Source of the DNA: Metabacillus kandeliae
GTDB taxonomy: Bacteria; Bacillota; Bacilli; Bacillales; Bacillaceae
Assembly: GCF_021166585.1 (NCBI RefSeq)
Contig: NZ_JAJOZE010000001.1
Coordinates: 204,062 to 268,061 of the forward strand
Length of the DNA stretch: 64,000 nt
Direction of reading: 5' to 3'
Shown one piece after another: positions 9,780 through 17,923 of the stretch. The position numbers and the translations under genes were made by a program. A model generated the notes under the pieces. That model had not been told where the DNA came from. It saw only the letters and a list, made by a program, of their open reading frames with translations, and did no database searches. The number at the start of each line of letters is the position of its first letter. Position 1 is the first letter of the stretch.

Positions 9780-10241
9780 ATGAGCCAGGCTTACATTTTT
9801 CTATTAATATTGCTTGGAATCGGTCTCATAGCAAAAAATCAGTCTTTGATCATTGCTGTTGCATTTCTATTGATTGTTAAAGTGTCCGGTCTTGATGGCA
9901 AAATCTTTCCGGTCCTTCAATCAAAGGGGATTAACTGGGGTGTGACTGTTATTACGATCGCGGTGCTCGTTCCGATAGCGACAGGTGATATCGGATTTAA
10001 GCAAATGATTGACAGCATGAAATCTTATTATGCATGGATTGCGCTCGGCTCTGGAATAGCTGTGGCTCTAATTGCAAAAAATGGGCTAACGCTGCTTTCC
10101 GAGGATCCTCATATTACGACGGCTCTTGTTCTTGGAACCATCCTTGCCGTCTCTGTTTTCAAAGGGGTTGCAGTCGGACCGCTGATTGGAGCTGGAATTG
10201 CTTATATGGCCATGCAGCTTGTTAAGCTGTTTCAGCAGTGA
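9780..10241 (+). CDS. ytwI: DUF441 family membrane protein
   Basis: A 153-residue protein of almost entirely hydrophobic character with about four to five membrane segments, matching the DUF441 family (B. subtilis YtwI). Function is unknown. The start is ATG at 9780 with GAAAGGAAG upstream. A promoter is visible as TTTACG (9711-9716), a 17-bp spacer and TAAAAT (9734-9739). It sits between the divergent ytvI and citZ, as in B. subtilis. Confidence 0.88.
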   Translation: MSQAYIFLLILLGIGLIAKNQSLIIAVAFLLIVKVSGLDGKIFPVLQSKGINWGVTVITIAVLVPIATGDIGFKQMIDSMKSYYAWIALGSGIAVALIAKNGLTLLSEDPHITTALVLGTILAVSVFKGVAVGPLIGAGIAYMAMQLVKLFQQ

Positions 10242-10407
10242 AGGCGAAACTGCTTTCCAAAATATTGAAAGGTGCCGTTGCTTACAATGATAAAATTTTA
10301 AGCATCCTCTTCTTAAGAAAATTGGAAGAGGCGGCCCTGCCAAATTGGCCTTCATCTGCCATCCTCTGCTCTTCCGACAAATTTTTTGCCAGTTTGGCTG
10401 CTTTCCG
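10242..10407. other. Non-coding stretch between ytwI and the citZ promoter
   Basis: CCTCTTC (10306-10312) can pair with GAAGAGG (10325-10331), giving a hairpin with a 12-base loop but no T run. Nothing else is evident. Confidence 0.4.
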
Positions 10408-10436
10408 TTCACAAAGTTCAGATTATTGTTTATAAT
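10408..10436 (+). promoter_or_regulatory. citZ promoter
   Basis: TTCACA (10408-10413), a 17-bp spacer and a perfect TATAAT (10431-10436) predict a start near 10443 and a leader of about 235 bases. Confidence 0.8.
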
Positions 10437-10473
10437 ATTAATAGGCTGATTTATTATGTTAGCCTAATATTAT
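10432..10473. promoter_or_regulatory. Inverted repeat over the citZ start site (CcpC-like operator candidate)
   Basis: ATAATATTA + GGCT (10432-10447, with a 3-base insertion) mirrors AGCCTAATATTAT (10461-10473) around a 13-base centre. It overlaps the -10 element and start of transcription. In B. subtilis the LysR-type repressor CcpC acts at citZ through A/T-rich dyads; assigning it here is inference. Confidence 0.5.
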
Positions 10474-10518
10474 AGGAAAAAATTGCGTTCCCTAAACGTG
10501 ATTTTTTAATACAAATTA

Positions 10519-10533
10519 ATGTAAGCATTTTCT
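10519..10533 (+). promoter_or_regulatory. cre-like site in the citZ leader
   Basis: ATGTAAGCATTTTCT fits the degenerate catabolite-responsive element WTGNAANCGNWNNCW with one mismatch (A for G at the eighth base). It lies about 80 bases downstream of the predicted start, where CcpA represses citZ in B. subtilis as a roadblock. Confidence 0.6.
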
Positions 10534-10677
10534 TTTTTCGATAAGAAAAGGTATGCTTATGGGGTGAGCATCTGTTCAGGTGAAGATCCAGCAGATCGCT
10601 GAAGATATTTTTTTGCTCTTTTCGCTTTTAAACAAGGGCATACGCGGGGAAATTTATAAGAAAAAGGAGAGATTTAT

Positions 10678-11793
10678 ATGACAACAACGCGCGGTCTTGA
10701 AGGGGTAGTCGCAACTACATCCTCAGTCAGCTCCATCATTGATGACACACTTACATATGCTGGCTATAACATTGACGACCTTGCTGAAAATTCCAGCTTT
10801 GAAGAAGTTATTTATCTGTTATGGCACCGTGAGCTTCCAACACAGGCTCAGCTTGACGAGATTAAAAAGCAGCTAGCTGAAAATTCAGCGCTTCCTCAGG
10901 AAGTGATCGATCAGTTCCGCACATATCCTATCGATAAAGTGCATCCGATGGCAGCATTGCGCACAGCTGTTTCTTTTCTTGGGCTGTTTGACGAAGAAGC
11001 AGACGTAATGGACCCTGAAGCAAATTACCGCAAGGCGATCCGCCTTCAGGCAAAGCTTCCATCCATTGTAACGGCATTTGGCCGCATCAGAAGCGGACTT
11101 GAGCCAATACAGCCAAGACAGGACCTTGGATTTGCTGCAAACTTCCTTTACATGCTGACTGGCGAAGAACCAAGTCCGATTGCCATCGAAGCTTTTAATA
11201 AAGCGCTTGTTCTACATGCAGACCATGAGCTGAATGCCTCTACATTTGCAGCGCGCGTTACAGTTGCAACTCTTGCTGATGTGTATTCAGGCATCACTTC
11301 AGCGATCGGTGCTTTAAAAGGACCGCTTCACGGCGGAGCAAACGAAGCAGTTATGAAAATGCTGAGTGAAATCGGCGAAGTGGAAAAGGCTGAAAGCTAC
11401 ATTAAAAATAAACTGGAAAACAAAGAAAAAATTATGGGATTCGGCCATCGCGTTTACCGCCAGGGAGATCCGCGCGCGAAGCACCTGAAGGAAATGTCCA
11501 AAAAGCTGGGCGAGCTGAACGGCGAATCCAAGTGGTATGAAATGTCTGTGAAGGTTGAAGAAACCGTAACATCCCAGAAACCGCTGCCGCCAAACGTAGA
11601 TTTCTATTCTGCTAGTGTTTATCACAGCCTTGGAATTGATCATGATCTCTTCACGCCGATCTTTGCAGTAAGCCGTGTTTCCGGCTGGCTGGCGCACATT
11701 CTTGAACAATACGAGAATAATAGACTGATCCGCCCTCGCGCAGAGTATACAGGCCCTAATAAACAGTCTTACAGAAGCATTGAAGAGAGATAA
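10678..11793 (+). CDS. citZ: Citrate synthase
   Basis: A 371-residue type I citrate synthase that condenses oxaloacetate and acetyl-CoA to citrate, entering the TCA cycle. The catalytic histidines are in KGPLHGGANE and GFGHRVYRQGDPRAKHL, and the catalytic aspartate in PNVDFYSASVY. The length matches B. subtilis CitZ. A strong AAAAAGGAGAG precedes the ATG. It is the first gene of the citZ-icd-mdh cluster. The upstream dyad and cre-like site suggest repression by citrate-sensing and carbon-catabolite systems. Confidence 0.97.
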   Translation: MTTTRGLEGVVATTSSVSSIIDDTLTYAGYNIDDLAENSSFEEVIYLLWHRELPTQAQLDEIKKQLAENSALPQEVIDQFRTYPIDKVHPMAALRTAVSFLGLFDEEADVMDPEANYRKAIRLQAKLPSIVTAFGRIRSGLEPIQPRQDLGFAANFLYMLTGEEPSPIAIEAFNKALVLHADHELNASTFAARVTVATLADVYSGITSAIGALKGPLHGGANEAVMKMLSEIGEVEKAESYIKNKLENKEKIMGFGHRVYRQGDPRAKHLKEMSKKLGELNGESKWYEMSVKVEETVTSQKPLPPNVDFYSASVYHSLGIDHDLFTPIFAVSRVSGWLAHILEQYENNRLIRPRAEYTGPNKQSYRSIEER

Positions 11794-11811
11794 GCAGTTT
11801 CTTGAAACCCG

Positions 11812-11853
11812 GCAGGTTTTTTTCTGAGAAATTTCATAAAAAAGCCTGCTGGC
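11812..11853 (+). terminator. Hairpin between citZ and icd
   Basis: GCAGG plus a T run pairs with an A run plus CCTGC, giving a stem of about 12 bp. There is no T run after the right arm, so it may be a partial terminator, a processing site or a 3' stabiliser. Confidence 0.5.
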
Positions 11854-11975
11854 GGTTGACGGAAAGCCTTTCCTCTTCTAGTCTTTAATTTAGAGTATTC
11901 TTGCTTCAAGCTGCTCTTTTTTGATGAAGCCTATCAGGCATCTACAAACCATACATATTCAGGAGGTAATGAAAC

Positions 11976-13247
11976 GTGGCAAACGGAGAGAAAATTACCG
12001 TAACTAACGGAGAATTAAATGTACCTAACAAAGCAATTATTCCTTTCATTGAGGGAGACGGCACAGGTCCTGACATTTGGGCTGCAGCTTCCCGCGTTCT
12101 TGAAGAGTCTGTAAAGAAAGCGTACAGCGGCGAAAAAGAAATCGTTTGGAAAGAAGTTCTTGCTGGCCAAAAGGCATTTGATCAAACTGGAAGCTGGCTT
12201 CCTGACGAAACTCTTGACGTGATCCGTGAGTACATGATCGCAATCAAAGGTCCTCTGACTACTCCTGTAGGCGGCGGTATTCGTTCTTTGAACGTTGCTT
12301 TGCGCCAGGAGCTTGACCTGTTCACTTGCCTTCGTCCAGTGCGCTACTTCAAAGGTGTGCCTTCACCGGTAAAACGCCCTGAAGACACAGACATGGTTAT
12401 CTTCCGCGAAAACACTGAAGATATCTATGCCGGCATCGAATATGCTAAAGGCTCTGACGAAGTGAAAAAGGTTATCGAATTCCTTCAAAATGAAATGGGC
12501 GTTAACAAAATCCGTTTCCCTGAAACATCAGGTATCGGCATCAAGCCTGTTTCACAGGAAGGTACAAGCCGTCTTGTGCGTGCAGCGATTCAATATGCAA
12601 TTGACCATAACCGCAAGTCTGTCACGCTTGTTCATAAAGGCAACATCATGAAGTACACAGAAGGCGCCTTCAAAAACTGGGGCTATGAGCTTGCTGAAAA
12701 AGAATTCGGAGAAAAAGTCTTCACATGGGCTGAGTACGACCGTCTTGTTGAACAGGAAGGCAAAGACGCTGCAAACAAAGCACAGTCTGATGCTGAAGCT
12801 GCAGGCAAGATCATTGTGAAGGACAGCATCGCTGATATTTTCCTTCAGCAAATCCTTACCCGCCCTGCAGAATTTGAAGTAGTGGCTACAATGAACCTGA
12901 ACGGCGATTACATTTCTGATGCCCTTGCCGCGCAAGTTGGCGGAATCGGAATCGCTCCAGGTGCGAATATCAACTACGAAACTGGACATGCTATTTTCGA
13001 AGCAACTCACGGCACTGCGCCAAAATATGCCGGCCTTGATAAAGTGAATCCATCTTCTGTTATCCTTTCCGGCGTTTTGATGCTTGAACACCTTGGATGG
13101 AACGAAGCAGCAGATCTGATTACACAATCTATGGAAAAAACAATCGCTTCTAAAGTTGTTACTTACGACTTTGCCCGCCTGATGGATGGAGCAACAGAAG
13201 TGAAATGCTCTGAGTTCGCTGACGAATTAATTAAAAACATGGCTTAA
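11976..13247 (+). CDS. icd: Isocitrate dehydrogenase (NADP+)
   Basis: A 423-residue dimeric isocitrate dehydrogenase converting isocitrate to 2-oxoglutarate and CO2 with NADP+. The active-site loop [13 protein letters not shown] has Ser104 at the position homologous to the phosphorylatable serine of the enteric enzyme. The signature [19 protein letters not shown] and substrate Arg/Tyr regions are present. The start is GTG at 11976 with AGGAGG upstream. It is the middle gene of the TCA cluster. Confidence 0.97.
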   Translation: MANGEKITVTNGELNVPNKAIIPFIEGDGTGPDIWAAASRVLEESVKKAYSGEKEIVWKEVLAGQKAFDQTGSWLPDETLDVIREYMIAIKGPLTTPVGGGIRSLNVALRQELDLFTCLRPVRYFKGVPSPVKRPEDTDMVIFRENTEDIYAGIEYAKGSDEVKKVIEFLQNEMGVNKIRFPETSGIGIKPVSQEGTSRLVRAAIQYAIDHNRKSVTLVHKGNIMKYTEGAFKNWGYELAEKEFGEKVFTWAEYDRLVEQEGKDAANKAQSDAEAAGKIIVKDSIADIFLQQILTRPAEFEVVATMNLNGDYISDALAAQVGGIGIAPGANINYETGHAIFEATHGTAPKYAGLDKVNPSSVILSGVLMLEHLGWNEAADLITQSMEKTIASKVVTYDFARLMDGATEVKCSEFADELIKNMA

Positions 13248-13264
13248 TTTCATATAATAGAGAT

Positions 13265-13300
13265 AATAAACGTTCGGACTTGGTCTGAGCGTTTATTTCT
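13265..13300 (+). terminator. Long hairpin between icd and mdh
   Basis: Left arm 13265-13279 pairs along all 15 positions (with G-T pairs) with 13283-13297 around a TTG loop, followed by TTTCT. It looks like a terminator, yet mdh lies 85 bases downstream without a clear promoter of its own, so it may attenuate or protect the upstream mRNA. Confidence 0.7.
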
Positions 13301-13385
13301 CCTTTAAGGGAAGATGCTGCAGGCAGGACCGCTTTTACACAGGGGTGGCGCTTTTCATTCCAAAAAAGAATGGGGCTGGAGAATA

Positions 13386-14324
13386 ATGAACAAACGCAAA
13401 AAGATTTCTGTCATCGGTGCTGGCTTTACCGGAGCAACAACGGCCTTTTTGGCGGCTCAAAAAGAACTTGGCGATATTGTCCTTGTGGATATTCCGCAAC
13501 TGGAAAATCCGGCAAAAGGCAAGGCGCTTGATATGCTGGAAGCTAGTCCAGTGCAAGGGTTTGACTCGAAAATCTCAGGCACTTCCAGCTATGAGGATAC
13601 AGCGGATTCAGATATTGTTGTTATTACGGCAGGTATTGCCAGAAAGCCCGGCATGAGCCGTGATGACCTTGTTGCCACTAATGAAAAAATCATGCGCAGT
13701 GTTGCCAAAGAAGTGGCAGCCCATTCTCCGAACTGCATCATGATCGTATTAACAAACCCTGTCGATGCTATGACATATGCCGTATTTAAAGAATCCGGTT
13801 TTCCAAAAGAACGCGTCATCGGGCAGTCTGGTGTCCTTGACACAGCCCGCTTCCGTACATTTGCTGCACAGGAACTGAATATTTCAGTTAAAGATGTGAC
13901 AGGTTTTGTATTGGGAGGACACGGTGACGATATGGTGCCGCTAGTCCGCTACTCTTATGCAGGCGGTATCCCGCTTGAGTCGCTCATACCGAAAGACCGG
14001 CTTGACGCAATTGTAGAACGGACGCGCAAAGGCGGCGGTGAAATTGTCAGTCTCCTAGGCAATGGCAGTGCTTATTATGCACCTGCTGCTTCTCTTGTTG
14101 AAATGGCTGAGGCCATCTTAAAAGACCAGCGCAGAATCATGCCAGCCATCGTTTACCTGGAAGGTGAATATGGCTATGAAGGCATCTACCTTGGAGTGCC
14201 TGCTATTCTTTCCGGCAGCGGGTTAGAAAAGATCATCGAGCTGGATCTGACGGATGAGGAAAAAACAGCTCTTTCTAAATCTGCCGACTCTGTTAAAAAT
14301 GTAATGAAAGCATTGTCTAACTAA
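13386..14324 (+). CDS. mdh: Malate dehydrogenase
   Basis: A 312-residue lactate-dehydrogenase-like malate dehydrogenase oxidising malate to oxaloacetate with NAD+. It shows the nucleotide loop [13 protein letters not shown], the arginine-rich mobile loop [13 protein letters not shown] with the substrate-selecting Arg, and catalytic His in [10 protein letters not shown]. The ATG at 13386 gives exactly the B. subtilis length and has GGAG close upstream. The longer open frame to 13314 is unsupported. It completes the citZ-icd-mdh TCA module. Confidence 0.96.
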   Translation: MNKRKKISVIGAGFTGATTAFLAAQKELGDIVLVDIPQLENPAKGKALDMLEASPVQGFDSKISGTSSYEDTADSDIVVITAGIARKPGMSRDDLVATNEKIMRSVAKEVAAHSPNCIMIVLTNPVDAMTYAVFKESGFPKERVIGQSGVLDTARFRTFAAQELNISVKDVTGFVLGGHGDDMVPLVRYSYAGGIPLESLIPKDRLDAIVERTRKGGGEIVSLLGNGSAYYAPAASLVEMAEAILKDQRRIMPAIVYLEGEYGYEGIYLGVPAILSGSGLEKIIELDLTDEEKTALSKSADSVKNVMKALSN

Positions 14325-14347
14325 GGGGAGGCATCCCCATTTTTTTC
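14325..14347 (+). terminator. Intrinsic terminator after mdh
   Basis: GGGGA (14325-14329) and TCCCC (14334-14338), GGCA loop, then seven T residues. Confidence 0.85.
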
Positions 14348-14389
14348 GCTCATGAATGAAAGCGTTTACACGCAAAGGGGGGTCTTTTC

Positions 14390-14863
14390 ATGCTGATTGG
14401 CAGAAAAAGAAAGCTTGGACGTCATTTAAACCAGATATCAACAGGGGAAAAGCTCGCTTTCACTGAAAGTATAAAAGAAAAAGATCTGCTTTTATATCTG
14501 GGGCTGACAGAAGACGCAAATCCGCTTTACCTGCAGCCTGATTATGCTGCTCTGACACCTTATAAAAAGCCGGTCATACCGCCCTTTTTGCTGACAGGAC
14601 TTGTTATGTCAGCCGTATCAAAATACCTTCCCGGCCCTGGAAGCCATGTGATCAAACAGGAATTTTCTTTCCCGAAGCCAGCCTATCATTCAAGCAAGCT
14701 GGATTTTATTCTGCAGGTAGAAGAGGTAAATGAGGCGGCCCATACTATCATTGTGAAGGTACAAGGTGTTCATGGGAAAGATCTTGTCATAGAGGGACTG
14801 TTAACGGTCTGCCCGCCTTATCATCCTGATGAGAATGTTGGGCTTGCGTTTGAAAACTTCTAG
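14390..14863 (+). CDS. MaoC-like hot-dog fold protein
   Basis: A 157-residue protein with the layout of a single MaoC/R-hydratase hot-dog domain: an N-terminal strand region, then TEDANPLYLQPDYA (residues about 40-53) in the place of the hydratase motif GDxNPxHxDPxxA, then a FPKPAYHSSKLDF strand. The usual catalytic His is replaced by Tyr47, and the Asp-bearing GD by ED, so normal enoyl-CoA hydratase activity is doubtful. Homologues sit between mdh and phoP in several Bacillus. AAAGGGGGG precedes the ATG. Confidence 0.8.
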   Translation: MLIGRKRKLGRHLNQISTGEKLAFTESIKEKDLLLYLGLTEDANPLYLQPDYAALTPYKKPVIPPFLLTGLVMSAVSKYLPGPGSHVIKQEFSFPKPAYHSSKLDFILQVEEVNEAAHTIIVKVQGVHGKDLVIEGLLTVCPPYHPDENVGLAFENF

Positions 14864-14867
14864 TCTG

Positions 14868-14901
14868 AAAAGCTGTCCTTTTAATAGGGATGGCTTTTTT
14901 T
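14868..14901 (+). terminator. Intrinsic terminator after the MaoC-like gene
   Basis: AAGC-TGTCC pairs with GGGAT-GGCTT (one internal mismatch) and is followed by seven T residues. Confidence 0.7.
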
Positions 14902-14999
14902 GCGCTTGTAAGTAGGCTGGCAAGGCAAATCTCTGCTTTCGGAGTCTTGCACATTCCCTATTGGAAAAAGTTACGATAGAATAAAATTTGAAAGCCATT

Positions 15000-15026
15000 T
15001 TGCATTAGGGTCTATTCGATTATAAT
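15000..15026 (+). promoter_or_regulatory. phoP promoter candidate
   Basis: A perfect TATAAT (15021-15026) with TTGCAT (15000-15005) at a short 15-bp spacing. No Pho-box repeats are visible here. Confidence 0.4.
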
Positions 15027-15063
15027 AAAGATAAGAAGAAAAACTTTATGCCTGGAGGATTGT

Positions 15064-15786
15064 ATGAGTAAGAGAATACTGGTCGTGGATGATGAGCAAT
15101 CCATCTTAACGCTTTTGCAATATAACTTGGAACAAGCCGGCTATGATGTCGTCACTGCTTTGGACGGAGAAGAAGGTCTTCAGAAAGGGCTCAGTGAAAA
15201 TCCTGATTTGATGGTGCTTGATCTGATGCTGCCTAAAATGGATGGAATAGAAGTCTGCAAGCAGCTGCGCCAGCAGAAAATCATGGTGCCGATTCTTATG
15301 CTGACAGCCAAGGATGATGAATTCGATAAAGTGCTTGGCCTTGAACTGGGTGCTGACGATTACATGACAAAGCCTTTCAGCCCAAGAGAGGTTGTGGCAC
15401 GGATTAAGGCTATTCTTAGAAGAACACAGCATCTGCAGGAGACTGAACCGAAGGCAGAACTGGAAGCTTCCGATAAAATGATGATCGGTGATTTGAAAAT
15501 TCTTCCGGAGCATTATGAAGCTTATTACGGGATTGAACGTCTGGAACTGACTCCGAAGGAATTTGAACTTCTTGTCTATCTCGGCAAGCACAAAGGCCGT
15601 GTTCTGACGCGTGATCAGCTGCTCAGCGCCGTATGGAATTATGATTTTGCCGGTGATACAAGAATTGTCGATGTTCATATCAGCCATCTTCGGGAAAAAA
15701 TTGAGCGCAATACGAAGAAGCCGCTTTATATAAAAACGATTCGCGGACTGGGCTATAAGCTTGAGGAGCCTAAGATGGATGAATAG
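15064..15786 (+). CDS. phoP: Phosphate-starvation response regulator PhoP
   Basis: A 240-residue OmpR-class response regulator. The receiver domain has the acidic pair ILVVDDE, phospho-acceptor Asp53 in VLDLMLPK, and the LTAKDDEFDK loop. The C-terminal winged helix has LTPKEFELLVYL, RDQLLSAVWNYDF and DTRIVDVHISHLR. Sequence and length correspond to B. subtilis PhoP, which turns on phosphate scavenging by binding TTAACA-like direct repeats. The start is ATG with GGAGG upstream. The stop overlaps the phoR start by eight bases. A matching repeat set lies just after phoR. Confidence 0.96.
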   Translation: MSKRILVVDDEQSILTLLQYNLEQAGYDVVTALDGEEGLQKGLSENPDLMVLDLMLPKMDGIEVCKQLRQQKIMVPILMLTAKDDEFDKVLGLELGADDYMTKPFSPREVVARIKAILRRTQHLQETEPKAELEASDKMMIGDLKILPEHYEAYYGIERLELTPKEFELLVYLGKHKGRVLTRDQLLSAVWNYDFAGDTRIVDVHISHLREKIERNTKKPLYIKTIRGLGYKLEEPKMDE

Positions 15787-17533
15787 GTTCCGGTCCCGGC
15801 TCCTTTTTGCCCTCATTACACTAATAATCGTTGTGCTTGTAGGATTGGGGCTCCTTCTCGGACAAATATTCAACAGCTATTACATGAATACATATAAAGA
15901 CAGAGTGGAAAAAGAGGCAAAGCTTACCCAGCTGTTACTTTTGGAAAGCTCAAGCAAAAAGCCGGACAAGCTGCTTCCGAAAGTGTCATCGATTGTTAAA
16001 TCTGATGTGATGCTACTGGATGCTGATGGATCAGTACTTGCCGAAACAAAGAGACTCTCGCATAACAGCAAGAAGATTACTAGCCTGATTCTTGCTAAAT
16101 ACCAATCCAAGCAGACAGGCTTTCATCTTTCCAATGTCAGCGGCAATCTTCTGTATTACGGGCTGCCCTTATTTGAAAATGGGAAAAAAACCGGTTATCT
16201 TGTTTTATCAAATCCGATAGAGTCTCTGAAACAGGTTAACCAGCAGATCTGGGGCCTGCTTGTAACAAGCCTTGGCCTTGCCCTTGTTGTTATTCTGCTC
16301 CTTGGCGTCCGGATTACAACACAGTACACCAGGCCGATCGAATCGGCTACAAATGTGGCAATGGAGCTGGCAAAGGGCAATTATAAAGCAAGGACCTATG
16401 AAGATCATTTGGATGAAACCGGCATGCTCAGCCAATCAATTAATGTGCTGGCCAGAAACCTGCAGGATATGGCAAGAGCGCAGGAGATGCAGCAGGACCG
16501 GCTGCAAACCCTGATTGAAAATATGGGGAGCGGCTTGATCCTGATAGACGGAAGAGGATACATTAATCTCGTTAACCGCGCCTACAAGGAACTATTCCAT
16601 GTAGCCCCGGAGGATTTTTTATATAAGCTATATTATGAGGCGTTCAAGCATCAGGAGATTATAGACACTGTGGAAGAAATTTTCATGACAGAGGTAAGGG
16701 TCAGAAAGCAGCTTCACCTGCCGCTGCAGATTGAAAGACGCCACTTTGAGATTTACGGTGCTCCGATTATCGGTACCAATGATGAGTGGAAAGGAATAGT
16801 TCTAGTTTTTCATGACATTACCGAATTGAAAAAGCTTGAACAGATGCGAAAAGATTTTGTCGCAAATGTTTCCCATGAGCTGAAAACGCCGATCACATCG
16901 CTGAAGGGCTTTACCGAAACGCTTCTTGACGGGGCGATGGAGGACAAAGAGACGCTTGAATACTTCCTGTCGATCATATTAAAGGAAAGCGACAGACTGC
17001 AGTCCCTCATTCAGGACCTGCTTGATTTGTCTAAAATTGAGCAGCCGGAATTCAAGCTTAATCTGTCCAATTGCGATTTGAATGAAGTAATGAAAGAAAT
17101 CATTGTGATGCTTTCAGGAAAAGCGGATGAAAAGGAAATTCAGCTGGTGCTGGACAGCAAAGACAGCCATGTTTATGCATACGGCGACGTTCACCGCATA
17201 AAGCAGATTTTCATTAATCTCATAAATAATGCGTTAACTTATACACCAAAGGGCGGAAAAGTATCTGTTACTCTTGAAAATATACAAAAGCATGCTGTTG
17301 TTACGGTCAGCGATACGGGGATTGGAATGAACAAAGAAGAAATTCCAAGAATCTTTGAACGCTTTTACAGGGTGGATAAAGCAAGGAGCAGGAACTCAGG
17401 CGGAACTGGGCTTGGCCTTGCCATTGTGAAGCACCTTGTAGAAGCGCACAAAGGCCATATTGCTGTAAAAAGTGATGTCGGAAAAGGCACTACCTTTACT
17501 GTTGAGTTTAATAAAGAGCAAAAAAGCGAATAG
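15779..17533 (+). CDS. phoR: Phosphate-starvation sensor histidine kinase PhoR
   Basis: A 584-residue membrane kinase. It has a membrane segment at about 8-30, an extracytoplasmic sensory region to about 148, a second membrane segment at about 150-172, then HAMP, PAS (about 235-340), HisKA with His366 in NVSHELKTP, and HATPase with NALTYTP, DTGIGM and GGTGLGLAIV. It phosphorylates PhoP during phosphate limitation. The ATG at 15779 follows GAGGAG inside the end of phoP; the longer frame from TTG 15761 lacks a binding site. The stop codon abuts the Pho-box-like repeats. Confidence 0.96.
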   Translation: MNRFRSRLLFALITLIIVVLVGLGLLLGQIFNSYYMNTYKDRVEKEAKLTQLLLLESSSKKPDKLLPKVSSIVKSDVMLLDADGSVLAETKRLSHNSKKITSLILAKYQSKQTGFHLSNVSGNLLYYGLPLFENGKKTGYLVLSNPIESLKQVNQQIWGLLVTSLGLALVVILLLGVRITTQYTRPIESATNVAMELAKGNYKARTYEDHLDETGMLSQSINVLARNLQDMARAQEMQQDRLQTLIENMGSGLILIDGRGYINLVNRAYKELFHVAPEDFLYKLYYEAFKHQEIIDTVEEIFMTEVRVRKQLHLPLQIERRHFEIYGAPIIGTNDEWKGIVLVFHDITELKKLEQMRKDFVANVSHELKTPITSLKGFTETLLDGAMEDKETLEYFLSIILKESDRLQSLIQDLLDLSKIEQPEFKLNLSNCDLNEVMKEIIVMLSGKADEKEIQLVLDSKDSHVYAYGDVHRIKQIFINLINNALTYTPKGGKVSVTLENIQKHAVVTVSDTGIGMNKEEIPRIFERFYRVDKARSRNSGGTGLGLAIVKHLVEAHKGHIAVKSDVGKGTTFTVEFNKEQKSE

Positions 17534-17590
17534 TTTACAATATATTTACAACGAGTTAAACCCTGCTTAATAAAGTGTTGCTAATATAAT
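17534..17590 (+). promoter_or_regulatory. PhoP-type promoter: four direct repeats plus -10
   Basis: Immediately after the phoR stop come TTTACA (17534-17539), TTTACA (17545-17550), TTAAAC (17556-17561) and TTAATA (17567-17572), each exactly 11 bp apart, then TATAAT (17585-17590). PhoP of B. subtilis binds four TT(A/C/T)A(C/T)A repeats with about 5-bp gaps, located about -60 to -20. With a start near 17597 these repeats span about -63 to -25, which is that layout. There is no good -35, as expected for an activated promoter. Confidence 0.7.
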
Positions 17591-17596
17591 AGGTGA

Positions 17597-17661
17597 AAAC
17601 CCCTTCATCCAAGGAGCCAATCTTTAGGACGAGACGCTATGTGTCTCGTCCCTTTTTTTTT
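17597..17661 (+). ncRNA. Predicted PhoP-activated small RNA (~64 nt)
   Basis: Transcription from the promoter above would give about 30 bases of unstructured RNA with the C-rich stretch CCCCTTC (17600-17606). It would end in a perfect terminator: GGACGAGAC (17627-17635) with GTCTCGTCC (17643-17651), seven-base loop, nine T residues. No plausible coding frame starts in it. C-rich single-stranded stretches that pair with Shine-Dalgarno sequences are the working part of Firmicute small RNAs such as RoxS/RsaE and FsrA. The hairpin may equally serve as the phoPR terminator. No expression evidence is available. Confidence 0.5.
17626..17661 (+). terminator. Strong intrinsic terminator after phoR
   Basis: Perfect 9-bp G/C-rich stem with a T tail (17653-17661), 93 bases after the phoR stop. 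Confidence 0.93.
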
Positions 17662-17711
17662 ACACCAGAATTTATAAGTGTACTTAGAATAGCTCATATT
17701 AAGAGGTGGAT

Positions 17712-17837
17712 TTGTCCAGCTCCAGCGCCTAGCCCGAGTCTTAAGTCGCTTCAGAAAAAACCAAAAAGTCTAAGACCGGACTTTTCGGGATTTTCCGCAA
17801 GCAGCTGTCGGGGCTGTTCAAGGCGCTTGCGCTTTTC
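17712..17837. repeat. Dispersed ~125-bp repeat, copy A
   Basis: Runs from TTGTCCAGCTCC to GCGCTTTTC. A closely similar copy lies at 56735-56857. Shared blocks include AGTCGCTTCAGAAAA, CAAAAAGTC, CCGGACTTTTC and GTCGGGGCTG. The centre is an inverted repeat (AAAAAGTC...GACTTTT). It lies between the phoR terminator and polA. Related elements are known between genes in Bacillaceae; no transposase is present. Confidence 0.85.
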
Positions 17838-17923
17838 TTATGATTCTGCACAGGCTCATGCTAAAATAAGAGAAGCAGCAGGAACGTTTGCTAGAAGAAT
17901 GAGTGATAGAGGAGGAAGGGCTT

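Noticed and set aside
11856-11884. icd promoter starting with TTGACG
   Set aside because: No acceptable -10 at 16-18 bp; the match is limited to the -35 hexamer.
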